Source: Phymatolithon calcareum (lineage: Eukaryota > Rhodophyta > Florideophyceae > Hapalidiales). From it: DNA of 64,000 nt. How positions within the stretch are numbered: the first letter of the stretch is position 1; every line of letters begins with the position of its first letter. Below the pieces are notes generated by a model. That model made no database searches. It was not told the origin of the DNA and saw only the letters and a program-made list of their open reading frames with translations. The stretch spans positions 372,001 to 436,000 of the forward strand of contig OZ345357.1 in NCBI GenBank assembly GCA_977006965.1, in the 5' to 3' direction. Shown in pieces: positions 30,620-42,099 of this stretch. The position numbers and the translations under genes are program-made.

Positions 30620-31156
30620 ATCAACATGTAGGCATTCTACCATAAACATTTTACTCAATATGTAACGATGCAGGCATCACGCCGGTCGCAACCATCAATT
30701 CATGCCGACTCGCCACATGCTGCGTCCTTTTCTGCTACGAGATGGCTTATGTTTAGATGTTCTCGCATGCCCAGCATCGGATGATAATTCCGCATTGGTG
30801 ATGGAGCAAAGATCGGTGGAAACAATCTATCCGGCATCAAGAAAATAAGAAGAAGAGAGAGTACTGCTAATTGCTAGGATACGGATAAATGCGTTCACCC
30901 GGGAGACCATCCCGTGCTTTTCTTGATCTACGCTGCTATGAGTGCAGTGCATGTAAAACTCTCTTCCGCTTCCTGCTCTTAGAGATACCTTTTTCAAACT
31001 AAGTTAGGTGCACCAAACCTTCGTATTCACCAAAATTCGCAGCATGTCATTTTTTTAAGCAACTTAGTACTTGTTTCACCAAGCCATTTTCCCGGCTCGA
31101 ACGTGCTCACCATAGACAGCTGGAACTGCCATGCAGACAGCTAACGGCAACGTGCG
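30620..31156. other. Downstream spacer, nothing recognised
   Basis: No gene, terminal repeat or clear polyadenylation signal could be assigned. Confidence 0.4.
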
Positions 31157-31510
31157 CTACCATTTCTCGACAGTTTTGAGGGGGATATTTGATGATTTTA
31201 CTTGAAAGCTCCCAACCCTCACCTTGAAGTAACTTGACAGCTTTTGCATGATTCTGTAAGCTAAAGTCCTCTGGCTACTAAAAACATCCTTGATTCGTAT
31301 TTCTCTGGCAACAAGCGCTCTTGTGAGTCTCTTGCATTCAGATTTATTTTCAGTGCTCATCTTCGACGAGGCCAGTGTATGTTGTAACGCAACTAATGCG
31401 TCAGACCAACGCCAGAATCAATCTTTGGTGACGTACCTGGACTAAACATGAAAGCCGCAGTCAAACTCGCTAACGATGGGATAGAATGGAAGAAACTTAG
31501 GCCTTCGAAT
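31157..31510 (-). pseudogene. LINE C-terminal debris, composite
   Basis: On the minus strand 31157-31360 encodes a basic stretch (ECKRLTRALVAREIRIKDVFSSQRTLAYR) that matches the tail of the LINE at 35170-35282 (ECKRLTGALVGRELRIKNVL). The adjacent 31384-31510 is an inverted copy of 33270-33410, another LINE tail. The whole block is repeated at 59100-59500. Confidence 0.7.
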
Positions 31511-31690
31511 CGTTGCTAGCCTCACTAGGGGAGAAGGCAAAATGAATGAATTAATGAATGTAACGCAACTAGTTCAATGACTGTGGCGGCTCAAGAGTTT
31601 CTTACCGCCAATCTTGTTGAAAACTATGGCTTTTCTCAAGCCGCTGGCCGTCCTCAAGAGTTTCTGGTTCGTACAGCCACCGCAGCATGA

Positions 31691-32523
31691 ATGGTCTCTT
31701 GCCACCGAAAAAACACGACACCGTGGACGCACTCCAAGTTTGCTGCTCTTGTTTACGGGACTTTTACCTCGGCTGAATTCGTCGCCGAAGCTGGAAAAGA
31801 TCATCCAGGATTCATAAATGCGCGTATCCTCCACACCAGTCGAAATCATGTCCAAGCTGTTGTGTTAGAGCAACGTGAATTCATTATCGCTGCATGGAGG
31901 GGCACTGCATCCACTCACGACTGGCTCCAAAACATGACCTTATGGAGCGTCCGTTCCAGAGGAGAGGATCAGTCCTTTGGTGCCACAAGGGCTTTTGGGA
32001 TCGATTGAAAAGCGCGTGGACGGACAGGTCAGGAAAGAAGCAATCGCTTCACGAACTCACTCAGCATAGCGGCAGAAAAATATTCTTCACCGGATATTCA
32101 CTTGGCGGAGCATGTGCTACGATATCTGCTCTCAGAGTCATCGTAGATGTCGTCGGGCTACCCAAGATCGGCCAAGTCGTTCCATTCAGTCAACCTCGAA
32201 CTTTTGACTCTAAAGGGGCTGCGTTCGTGACAGGAGCTCTTTACAACAACTTGGTCCGGTATGTCAATGCCGGCGACTCCGTCGCGGAGACCTGGATGGG
32301 TACGCTTGATGGAACCGTGCTTTGTCACGTTGGAAGAAAGGTTTTATACACAAGGGAACCGGCTACGTACATTAATCCGTCAAAAAGAATCGGAAGGAAA
32401 AATACGATGATGGCCTACGCCAACGCACGTGTGATATCGGAACACGAGATAAAAATTTACGAGTGGAACCTTGCCATGCATGCGAGCCCTTTGTCTACCA
32501 CCGAGAGCCGATCTGCGATATAG
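31691..32523 (+). pseudogene. Class 3 lipase with one frameshift
   Basis: Two overlapping frames together read as an alpha/beta-hydrolase of the lipase class 3 family. The first (to 32008) has KFAALVYG and FIIAAWRGTASTHDWLQNM, a typical oxyanion-side block. The second has CHKGFWDRLKSAW, the nucleophile motif FFTGYSLGGACATISAL (G-Y-S-L-G), then PFSQPRTFD, NAGDSV with the probable catalytic Asp, and a His in LCHVGRKVLY. The switch is at about 31975, where one base is missing or extra. No signal peptide is visible and a stop precedes the ATG at 31691, so the N-terminus is uncertain. It is the only enzyme gene here not belonging to a transposon, but it is surrounded by LINE debris. Confidence 0.75.
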
Positions 32524-32848
32524 GGACACTTGCACATCGCTCGTCAGCGAATCGCCGTCTTGGGGCGTTGTAAACATTCGGAGTGGATTACCTTGAGGAA
32601 TTTATGACCCGAGAAGTCATGAAACTCGCCCAACACGCCTGCTGTATTGTATTGTATTCTTTCTCTCTTTCTTTATTGCAGAAAGATCGCTCACGCAAAA
32701 GGTAAGCGTCTGGATCTGTTTGAAAACAGCTTCTCATTGTCCAGAAACTTGAACGCGTCTAGTGGTTTCTCTCGGCATAATTCCTCTACAGGTATTGTAT
32801 TCTGCAATTCCTGCAGAGAGACTAATAGCTCTTCGAGGACCTAAGTTT

Positions 32849-33127
32849 TCACTGCTCTATCCTATCCTTTGCGATATTGAGATCTGATTGTATGCTTCTG
32901 TTGGGAACGTCGCAAAAGAGTGATTCTGAACTTGGTTTAACAAACTGAAGTAACACCAGGCGGACCATGCTGTGGTCGCCCATGCGAAGAATGCGGCCAA
33001 GCCAAGTCCATGATTGGTCTCTTGCGAATAGGACTACGTCAAGAAAGGGTTCTCGAGCCCCCTTTGACACTGCTCGTCCGGTTATGCTGGAAAACATTTC
33101 CGACTCTGGTGAGTTTATTCCTGTCAT
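32849..33127 (-). pseudogene. LINE C-terminal fragment
   Basis: The frame reads SWTWLGRILRMGDHSMVRLVLLQ followed by DVPNRSIQSDLNIAKDRIEQ and a stop. This is the W-LG-ILRM signature near the C-terminus of APE-type LINE polyproteins. Confidence 0.8.
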
Positions 33128-33269
33128 CCTTTGAGTCTTTCTTGCGAAGTGAGTGCCCGAGAGCTATCCGTGCGGCATCTGTTCGGTCTCTTAGATTTCG
33201 AACAGCAAGGAGTGCAGATCGTCTGCTGCGTTCTTCTACTGATTTATTCATTCATTTTGCCTTTTCCCC

Positions 33270-33490
33270 CTACGGGCTAGCAGCGATTAAAGAGCCTAAG
33301 TTTCTTCCGTTCTATCCTATCGTTAGTGAGTTTGACTGCAGCTTTCACGTCTCGACCAGGTACGTCACCACAGATTGATTCTGGCGTTGATCTGACGCAT
33401 TGTAACAGCATCTGCCGGACTAGGTGGCGCTCTCCCATTCTAAGAATGCATCCAAGCCAGTTCCTCTACTACTAGTACTTATAATAATGC
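33270..33490 (-). pseudogene. Second LINE C-terminal fragment
   Basis: The minus strand reads RNWLGCILRMGERHLVRQ, LLQCVRSTPESICGDVPG and DRIERKKLRLFNRC before a stop. This is the same C-terminal signature as 32849-33127 from a related element. It is repeated at 59605-59780. Confidence 0.75.
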
Positions 33491-33872
33491 TCAAAACCAA
33501 GCTTTTAGAGGAATGTTGTTGCAGTTGAACAAGCGATATTGTGGATCTGTGGTCCAAAAGATTCCAGCACCTTTCTTCGGGAGGAAACTTTACCAACGCG
33601 TCATTCCGTCTCTAAATGCGCATAGTTATGCACGTAAGATGTCGTTGACGATAGCGGTTTGCAATGGTACAAGATTGGAATGGACTGATATAAAAATGAA
33701 AGTTTACATTATTGGCGTTAACCGATTCTCGGATGGGGAGAGCGTCCGACCATTACTTGAGTTTTTGATCCACGAGTAAAGGTCAGATCGAATAGAATGT
33801 GCTGTAGTCACCTTTGAAAAAGCTATTAGGACTTCGTTTATACGAATAAAAAAGGAAAAGCGAGTTTCAGAT
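33491..33872. other. Repeat-derived spacer
   Basis: About 33490-33660 is nearly duplicated at 59790-59955 (ATGCTCAAAACCAAGCTTT and following). No coding sequence is supported. Confidence 0.6.
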
Positions 33873-35282
33873 TTGAAAGCTGCAGGGGAAGAATTCCAAA
33901 CTTCTCAAACACGGCAACAAAATGTGCACATCGATAAGCGAAAAAAGCGAAACCGCGAGCGCAGCAATCATTGCGCCGCACACTTGCTGAAAGAGTTGTC
34001 ATGTGCACCTAAAACTTGGGCTGCTTCTTCAAAGGGTGCGTACCTGTTAAAAACATCGTGGGTCATATCAGCTGGAGACGAGACAGAAACGTGGTGTATC
34101 ATCGACCGAGGAGTACCTTTAGGTTCCCAGCTTAGTCCATGCCTATACAATATGGACACATTCGCAGAAGCAGTCTCCAAGACAGACGGAAACGTCTCAG
34201 ACAGCCCAGTGCAATTGTTCGCAGATGATGTTCAGCTTCAAGCGAAGACAGGACGAGGAATGCAGAAACTTCTTGATATAGCGACCAGTTGGGCAAGCGA
34301 AAATGGCATGAAATGGAACACAAAACCAGGAAAAAGCGAAGTTCTTAAGTACAAAGGGCTTCAGAAGCACACTTTTTACTTGGCGGGACGAGAACTATAT
34401 CAAGCCTGGAGACTCTCGTATCTTGGGGTAAGCATGAATAACAAGGGTGTTACGGATGACACGGCCATAGCAAGAGTTCTAAATGCTGCAGGATTCATAT
34501 ATAAGCTTCGGGAGCTTGGAGTGAATGTTCGAGGATTCAAACCGGAGACATGCATCAGGATCTTTAAGTCGCTAATTATCCCGAAATGGGAGTTTGCGTT
34601 ACACTTTACTTCAATGGCAAATCGATTGCTCTCGGCAATCGAGTCGGCAGAGGGTTTGTTCTACAAGAATGTTTTCGGAAAGTATGCCGAACACCGCCGG
34701 GACCAAATGCGAGTTCTGTGCCCACTGGGACCACTAAAGATGAGGAGACGTCATCAAGCAGAAAGGTTTGCATTAAGCCTGGTAAGACACATAAAGCGCA
34801 TTGAAGAAACAGAAGAGTACTTTGGAAGAGATGAGTACGTAAAGGAAGCAATGAAGGATATTGAATATCTCAAAATGTATGAAGACTTGCGACAAGCCCT
34901 TCAGAAAGCCCAGGAGGGATCTGTCACGAAGAAGAGGAGGAGAGAGCAAACAATTAAGGTATGAGAAAAGGAAGAAGAAGGCAGATCAATGAAGATTCCT
35001 ATTGAAGGCAAGCTACCAGGGATCCTTTACATAGGAGAAAGAACTACACGTTTAAGGTGCCTAAGGTTGACATTCAACCGAGCACCCCTTTGGAGGAAAT
35101 CAGTGTTGGGTGCTTACTGTGGGATTACCGCGGTGATCGAACTAGTCGCCTTACAACGCACTCTAGCGTCGTCGAAGTTGAGAACAGAAATTGAGCTTGA
35201 GTGCAAGAGACTCACAGGAGCTCTTGTTGGGAGAGAATTACGAATCAAGAACGTTTTGAGTAGCCAGACGACTTTAGCGTAG
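33873..35282 (+). pseudogene. LINE-C reverse transcriptase, 5'-truncated
   Basis: The open frame 33873-34964 covers the second half of a LINE reverse transcriptase: CIIDRGVPLGSQLSPCLYNMDTF, active site QLFADDVQLQAK, GMKWNTKPGKSEVLKYKG and LSYLGVSMNNKGV. A C-terminal region follows with RIFKSLIIPKWEFALHF. It is related to LINE-A but distinct. The stop at 34962-34964 is followed in another frame by the conserved tail ECKRLTGALVGRELRIKNVL (to 35282), indicating a frameshift. The sequence upstream of 33970 does not read as reverse transcriptase, so the element is 5'-truncated. Confidence 0.88.
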
Positions 35283-35333
35283 AGATTATCGCAAGAGTTG
35301 CTCCGTTACTCCAAGGTGAGGCTTTGGGAGCTC

Positions 35334-35650
35334 TCAAAATAAAATCATCAAATATCCCCTCTTCAAAGGGTCCATAATATATCCGGACGGTGTACCAGTA
35401 GACGGATAATCGTCCTCACTCTTAGAAAAGATACCCAGCGCAGCCTCCATAGCTTCCGCGACCAACGAGCGATCTCCACGAAGATTATTTTTGATAAGAA
35501 CGGCCATGACATCCTCAATGGTAGTGACGTGCAGGGCAAGAATTGCTCGACGCTGCTCCAGACGGGTGAGCATGTTCTTCACATAGTCAAGGGCACCTGA
35601 TTTCTCAATCTACGCGCGAGCCAGGTCCAAGTCTTCCTGCAGACCGTCCT
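35334..35650 (-). other. Unassigned open frame on the minus strand
   Basis: The frame reads YVKNMLTRLEQRRAILALHV, then EDVMAVLIKNNLRGDRSLV, for 82 codons from an ATG at 35582. It can be extended upstream through a TAG (near 35610) into LQEDLDLARA, which looks like continued coding. The predicted product is helical and acidic with no recognised motif. It might be a remnant of a host gene or of a retrotransposon capsid. Confidence 0.35.
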
Positions 35651-35866
35651 CACCGATTCCCACGCGCGGCACGGATGCGACTCGGACTCGTGGGGGACGG
35701 CCAATACATGTTGCGCGGCGTGTAGAGGGTGTCCGCAACGTGCCGCCTAGGCAGTTTGCAAAGGAGAACATTTTCACGAAGGACAGAGGATCCCTATACG
35801 CAGTGTGTGGTCATAACAAATATATTTGGTCGGTTACAATGGAGTGGGTTTTGTGGGAGATTTGGC

Positions 35867-36627
35867 AAAGGGCGAGGCAGAATGAGACATGAGCATGGAT
35901 GATTGGTAGTCGAGAAACTATCGGGGTGACTCCATATGAGCAGACAAGTATGCGGATTCGAGTTGACTTTTAGGGAAGGCATTGGTGTTGAACGTGGAAT
36001 GGGACGATCAGATTCGATTGATTTAGAAACACGGCGGATAGGAATAAAATCAAACGCAGTAAAGGAAAATATGTTTTATGTCCTGGACAGCATGCGCTCT
36101 ATGAAGACCAACAATTGGGTCGAGTGGATTGGATTGCCATCACAGCTGTCCAATGCCTCGAAAAGCAGGAAACGTTTTCAGGAAAAATCAGAAAGATATG
36201 TTCAGACATGATTGTAGATGCAGCAGAACCCGAATGCACGACATTCCATCATGATTTCTCCGTCACAGCGTAACTTTTTATTTTTACCACTTTGGTCTCC
36301 CGCACAAAGAACGAGAAGCTTACACATTTCCCGCGCTTTCACACACCTTGCAGCAAGTTGTCGCTTCATTGAAAAGGCTATTAGCACATCATAGAGCGCA
36401 TGCTGTCCAGGACATAAAACATATTTTCCTCTACTGAGTTTGATTTTATTCCTACCCGCCGTGCTTCTAAATCAATAGAATCTGATCGTCCCATTCCACC
36501 TTCAACACCTATGCCTTCCCTAACAATCGACACGAATCCTCATACTTGTCTGCTCATATGGAGCCACTCCGATAGTTTCTCGACTACCAATCATCCATGC
36601 TCATTTCTCATTCTGCCTCGCCCTTTC
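35867..36627. mobile_element. Foldback element with ~238-bp arms
   Basis: Bases 35867-36103 and 36389-36627 are inverted copies with a handful of substitutions, separated by about 285 bp. Neither arm nor loop holds a supported gene. The right arm abuts the 5' region of the GC-rich LINE. Confidence 0.85.
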
Positions 36628-37078
36628 CAGTTATCCCTGTCGTAACTTTTCTGACATCTCTCGCTTCGAACATTGGATCGTGAAAGGATCTCGGTCGCCG
36701 ACCAGATCCAAGAGCACGACCGTCTTCCTTGCCTCTCCGCGCGCCTGCGCGCGGAAGGAACTGGCGCGCGGCGTAACCTCTGCCCCGCGCTCGCGTCGAA
36801 CGTGATCGCGCGAAGCCCACGTCGCGCTAGACCGCCCCGGCGCCCCTCGCTCACGTTTCTGACATTCCTTTTCCGATCGGAGCCCGCCGATCTTTGCGCC
36901 ATCATCTTGCGCATCTTCTGCTGTCAAGATCGTCGTCGTGCATCGTTTCTAAGGCCTGCGATCGCGCGAGAGAATCTTCTTCGCCCTAATTGCTGCCGAT
37001 CGTCGTCGTCTTCCCCACCGCCGTCGTCGTCCGCGGAATTCGACACGTGTTTCCACGCACGTGTACGAGTTGGAAGAA

Positions 37079-38290
37079 TGAGTCGCCAGGTTATCCATTC
37101 TACGTCTACCCCGGGTCTGCTGCCGCCCCTCTCGTCCCTCGCCGAGGCGAAGACCGCTTTCCAGTCCAAGCGCTTCGCAGTGAGATTCCCCAACGCCCAG
37201 TGCAATCAAACCGACCCCTGTCTTCGAGGACCGCCAAGCTGATGGTATCCCTGATGCTGACACCCCGGCTGCGCCCGCCCAGGTCCCGGAGCCCACTCCG
37301 GACACGGCACCAGTCGAGCATGCAGTCCCCGCCCCACATCGTTTTTCTTGGGCCGAAGCCGTTCGGACAAAGTCCAGAAACCCCAAACTACCTGACCAAG
37401 TCGCATCTCGTATAGCCGAGAGCCGAAAGGCCCTCTCGTACGGCGGTTTTACTCCGGAAGTCACTCCTGTTTACTTTGACGGCGTCCCACGCGGCCTTCT
37501 CAGCCAGCTGCGCGCTGGAACGGGTCTGTTCCTGCCCAGCTGGTCAATGCTCGGGCTTTCCTTCTTCGGCCACTCCACCCTGGAAGTACTCTTCCATGCC
37601 CAACTCAAGGACAGGCTCATTGAAACCATGAAGTCACCCAAGTTCCGTCAACTCAAAAAATTCGATCCGGCTTCCGCCTCAGCGAGCCCTACAGTAACCC
37701 TCCGTTAACGTCGTTTTTGCCACTGCCGTTGGGTTCGTGCGGGAGCCTCTGCGCGCTCCCCCACAGCACGCGCTTGGTACATTTCCCATGCTGCTGCACT
37801 TCTTGCTCAGAATCCCGGCCTAGAGGTACCCAACCCTCCAGCCGATGCCACTCTGCCGCAGCCCAACCGTGCCGAAGACCCCCTTGCTCTGGGTGAGAGA
37901 GTTCGCACACTGGCGAGTGACCAGACTGTGGGTCCACGAGTACCACAACCCCAAGGGTCCCTTGGTCAGGATCAGAGAGCTCCAAGAACCCTCGATCACT
38001 ACTACGGAGAAGCCCGCCAATTCTGCGGAAGCTATGCTGGCCCTCGCGGGCCAGCTGCAGCTATTCGGCACCTTCATCAACAACGCCATCTAGGAAATCA
38101 CTCCCACGCCGGCAGTACCCTCTGAAGTTGTCCCCCGCCTTTCCAACTCTAAGGGGTCCTCTGCTGCTCTCGAGGAATCACCCTCGCCGGCACCAGAGAG
38201 CATCCCGCACACTCCCACCTCGGAAACCCCCTCCGCTGCATCATCAGCAGAAGCACCCGCAACGAGCCCAGAGGGCATCAGTCAATGAGG
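37079..38290 (+). pseudogene. LINE-D ORF1 (RNA-binding/capsid-like protein)
   Basis: The ATG at 37079 opens SRQVIHSTSTPGLLPP and LAEAKTAFQSKRFAVRFPNA, then hits a stop. Coding-like sequence continues in other frames with PEVTPVYFDGVPRGLLSQLR, LFHAQLKDRLIETM and a proline-rich C-terminal part. Position ahead of the endonuclease identifies it as ORF1 of a LINE. No zinc knuckle was found. At least three frame changes are needed. Confidence 0.65.
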
Positions 38291-38360
38291 GCCGCAACTC
38301 TGAACCTCAACGGGTAGTCGCGTTCCAAATCGACCACCCTCGCGGTCCCTTGGCCTGCAA

Positions 38361-38930
38361 GTGGACTTCTTGTGCCTTACCGAAGCATGGCTTGGCACCC
38401 TGCCGGATTATCTTCCTGCTTCTCTGTCCGGCGCTGGCCTGGCTACAGCTTACGCATCTCCCGGACGCTTTCGACTCGGGGGCGGAGTACTCCTCTCCAG
38501 CTCCCTCAATGGTTTCACAGTCACCGAAACCATCTCAACCCCAACTTTCCAAATCGTGGCCGCCCGAGCTGGTGGCCTTGCGATCTGCGGTGTCTACGTG
38601 CAACCCACCGCCACTCAAGAGGCATTCAAGAATTTTACTTTCCACCTCACCGGACTCAGCCGAGAACAGTGCCTCATCCTCGGCGACTTTAACGCCCGCT
38701 ATTCTTCGTGGGACACTTCTACAACCACTCAAGGCAGACGCTTCGCTGAATGGTGTGTACGCACGGGCTTTTCCGTTGCTATACCACCCGCCTCAACCTT
38801 CAGCACGGGTACCCGCTCCAGCGCAGTCGATCTCATTGTTGGGCGCAATGTAGCGTTGTCCGTGTTCAGGTCGGCACCCTGGAGTCCACCCTCATCTCCG
38901 ATCACCGACGTTTGAGTGCGACTGATCTCC
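38361..38930 (+). pseudogene. LINE-D APE-type endonuclease
   Basis: Motifs are FLCLTEAWL (Glu of the metal site), GGGVLLSSS, CLILGDFNARYSSWDT (GDFN) and SSAVDLIVG. A SDHR motif occurs in another frame around 38897-38910. This is the standard apurinic-like endonuclease that nicks target DNA to prime reverse transcription. A frameshift near the end separates the final His motif. Confidence 0.88.
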
Positions 38931-39480
38931 TCTCAACCCCGAGGACATGTCCTAGCCGCACACCAGCGCGTCTCCTGCGTGACGCCCGGCTTCAAGAAAT
39001 CCTGCTACCGACGACGACTTCCCCTCCGTGTCAAAGCGCTCTCTGAGGCTTCCCCTGGCCCTGAGCTGTATATCGCATCCCACCGTCTTGCAGAGACCAT
39101 CTTGGCCCCCTGGAGTACAAATTGTTCCCCACGGCCCTCAAAACGGTACCACGCGGGCTGGACCAAGAGCTTGGTCGACATGGCCAAGCTCAGGTCAAAA
39201 CTGCTCAAACTACCCCTCACGGAGGACAGCAGTTCAAAGATCCGTGATCTTGACCGCGAAATCAAGAGCCAAGTTCGGCGCAACAGAAGGAAGCTCAGTC
39301 GTGATGCCATTGACGGGCTCCAAGCCGGCTCATCCAACGACCTAGCCCAGCACACACGGTTTCTCACAGCCCTCGGGTCTGCTCCTACGAACCCCGTGGC
39401 ACTGTTACTGGACCCAGAAGACTTCCTCGACTTCTTGATCACGGAGTAGCGAGCTGTTGACAATTCCCTAAGTCCAGACC
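38931..39480 (+). pseudogene. LINE-D linker between endonuclease and reverse transcriptase
   Basis: The frame 38916-39449 is open for 177 codons, with helical charged sequence (AKLRSKLLKLPL, DLDREIKSQVRRNRRKLSRD). This fits the extended region between the endonuclease and reverse transcriptase of Jockey/I-type LINEs. It ends with a TAG before the RT start. Confidence 0.7.
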
Positions 39481-41215
39481 ACTTCACAGTCCCGGACCAC
39501 TTTCGGGACTACTCGCTACAGCACTGGAATCCATGAAACCAGACAAGGCCCGAGGTTTAGACAAGCTCCATGTCGAGATGCTCCGACTGGCTCCAGCGCT
39601 CATGCTAGACGCCCTTTTTGCCCTATGGTCTAAGATTAGCGAGCTCGCTTACATGCCTACCATCCTACTCTCTGGAGAGTTCTTCCCCCTCCCCAAAAAA
39701 GGCAAGCCCGCTGATGTTCTGCGCACTACAGGACCATCACGCTCCTGTCCTCCCTCTGGAAGACAATATCCAAGGCGGTCGGTCGGTCTTTCCAAGACGT
39801 GTACTCATCTCTCGCCCGGCAATGGGGCTTCCTCCAAAGCACCATTACCGAGTTAGCAGTTGCCTTCGCTTCTATCCAAATCTGCAAGGGGTTCATGCGT
39901 GATGCTCTTCTAGACTTCAAGTCAGCTTATGACACGGTCCCCAGAGACAAACTCCTTGCTCTCTGTCAAGCCCGGCTGCCTGCTCAGCTCGCGGCCATGG
40001 TCCAATCACTCCTCGTTAAAGGTGTTGTTCGGGTGGGTGGGCAAGCATCCTCACGTGTGGCCGTCATTCACACTGGTGTCTTTCAAGGTGAACCTCTCAG
40101 CGTATGGTTGTACAACCTGTTCATGGGCCCTGTTCTTGAGTCCCTAAACTCCATTCCTCGCGGGATCGGGTCGGATTTTGCAAATGATGTTCTACCCATG
40201 GCAAGGGCGTGATCATTTCTAAGACGCCTCCTTGCTCAATGCATGCAATGGGCTGTTGATTATGACATGACTTGGGCTCCTGTCAAGCCTTGTGCTCTTG
40301 GTGACCCGTCTTCACCACCTCGCCTCTTGGCAGAGTCGCAGCTCCCTGTGCAAGAGTCCGCTGGATACTTTGGAATATTCCTTTCACGCCATGGTTTCAC
40401 CGCTGAAAAGCTGGCAGAACGCGCCGATAAGGCACGAAACGCTCTTCATCACCTGCGCAGGGTTCTCCCTCATACAATTTCTATTGAAACTCGTCGCTCT
40501 GTGGTCTATATGTTCGTGTATTCGCTCATGGAATACCTTCTTTACCTGACACCGATGGAAGGGGAAGTGATTAGGGGAGTTTCCAAATTGGAATGTTCAG
40601 CTCTTTCCTCGATTTTAGGGGTTCAAATTCCAGTGCGACTGCTGCCTCGGGCTCCTTTACTTTCATGTATGTTGTCCATCGACGGTCGCCTCTCCTGCCA
40701 CCGTCTCACCGCCCTGTACAAGTTCCGAACCGCTTACCTTCGGCATAAGGCACCAGATAATAGTGCACTTACTACGCACTGGAGAATTGCATGGGAAGGG
40801 TTATCTTCATCACCACTCATCTCGCCTTTCGTCCCCTCCGCGTTCCAAGGCGTTGAGAAACCTGGCACCTACGAAGTTGTGGAACTTTGGAACAGCATTT
40901 TCAAAGGGGAGCTCATCACCCCCACCGAACGGTGGTCCCGACTTGTGCCGACACCGAAGTGGCCGACTATGAATTTAGTCCAAAGCCCGGCAGCTGCTCA
41001 CAGGCGCTTTCCTCCCGCTCTCGTCTCATCCGAACTTTCAATTCTGCGCAGAACGAAGCCGCACTCTGGTACCTAAACCGTCTGCCTCTACGTTATGAAA
41101 AAGATCGAGAACGAGCACCCGTGGTCAAGCGACTTCTGGAAAAGAAGAAGACCCCACAAGATTTGAGCTCGCTAAGCGCCCTTCTCGAGTGGAGCTGTTT
41201 TCACAGGCACTAGAA
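39481..41215 (+). pseudogene. LINE-D reverse transcriptase with mutated active site
   Basis: The start is MKPDKARGLDKLHVEML, then EFFPLPKKGK. After a frameshift near 39725 come LLSSLWKTISKAVG and LLDFKSAYDTVPRDKLL. The normally FADD active site reads DFANDVLPMA because GAT has become AAT (near 40187), removing the first catalytic Asp. A TGA follows at 40210. The thumb and C-terminal domain (40243-41076) read well, and a last frame ends in LKYEKDR-like residues before the stop near 41213. The G-to-A change plus stops make this a dead copy. Confidence 0.9.
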
Positions 41216-41343
41216 CAAGATTAGACCCGAAAATCGGGAGCCCTGGCACCAGGTGAAGGCTCTTGTTCATGCTAGGGTGCCTAACCCTCCGAGGCGTGGA
41301 CCTCTCGGGACAAGGTGATGACAGTGCATAGTTCAGAGCATGG

Positions 41344-41799
41344 TTGATCCTACGGGCCTCTTCGCAGCAACTGAAGGGATCCTGCGCCGCGCACGGGTAC
41401 GTGCATTACAGGACAGGAAAATCTCGTAGCTACATGCTTGCTCTATTGTTGCCGTGTTTCATTACTGCCAGGAAGAAACATTATTCTATAATCCAGTGTG
41501 CATGTGATACATGCTGTCTAGAAAATGAGGAGCATGTGATCACACTGTTCTATGCACGCTGTCTCTTTCCCGTATTGCACCAGCAGAATATGATCAATAC
41601 CGAAGGAGAAACAAAAAGAGTTGCCGTATTTGAAGCATATTCAATGGCCTTTTATCTGCCGACTGGGCTAGCAGTGGCACGGCGGCACTGTCATCCAATC
41701 GCCCTTATGAAAAGCAATGCTGATACCTATGCAAACCGAGCAGTGTTTCTTTTTGTCTATCTGCAGAATAGACAAAAAGAAACACTGCTCAGGTCTTAG
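41344..41799 (+). other. Unassigned 151-codon open frame
   Basis: The frame includes CACDTCCLENEEHVITLFYARC and hydrophobic patches, but no recognisable family. Its C-terminus runs into the perfect hairpin at 41739-41789, so part of it is not conventional coding sequence. Possibly chance or a repeat remnant. Confidence 0.25.
41739..41789. repeat. Perfect 22-bp hairpin
   Basis: The arms AGCAGTGTTTCTTTTTGTCT(AT) and their exact complement flank CTGCAGA. Confidence 0.85.
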
Positions 41800-42099
41800 C
41801 AGAAGGTTTTCCTTTCATAGCGGGCAAAGTTCGAATGGGTGTTACACAAAAGACTAACTGGATGACCTCACACAAATTCCACTGCGAGTTCTTGGAATGA
41901 AGCTCAGACAATGGGTAAATACATACCTCGAAGCCTCTTTTGTCCTCCAGTATAGCGTTGCGCTTTCGGGCATCAGTCAAGAAACTTCAGTAGCATTCTT
42001 TTGTTCGTCTCAGTAACATCGTCTTTCGTCGTGAAGAATATGCGCTTCTTTGAAATTGCTAATGTTGTGCACAGGTTTATTGTGTAATCCTTTGCCTTC
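41800..42099. other. Spacer, nothing recognised
   Basis: No coding or repeat signal could be supported. Confidence 0.4.

Larger units (their letters stand above)
36628..41340 (+). mobile_element. LINE-D: full-length but decayed GC-rich LINE
   Basis: In order: a GC-rich 5' region (36628-37078), ORF1 (about 37079-38290), an APE-type endonuclease (38361-38930), a linker, reverse transcriptase (39480-41215) and a short 3' UTR ending around 41340. Its base composition and codon use (C-rich third positions) contrast with the AT-rich flanks. No A tail or target duplication was identified. Multiple frameshifts inactivate it. Confidence 0.85.

Noticed and set aside
37079-37464. Long antisense frames over LINE-D
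   Set aside because: GC-rich DNA keeps several frames open; only the plus-strand frames carry LINE motifs.
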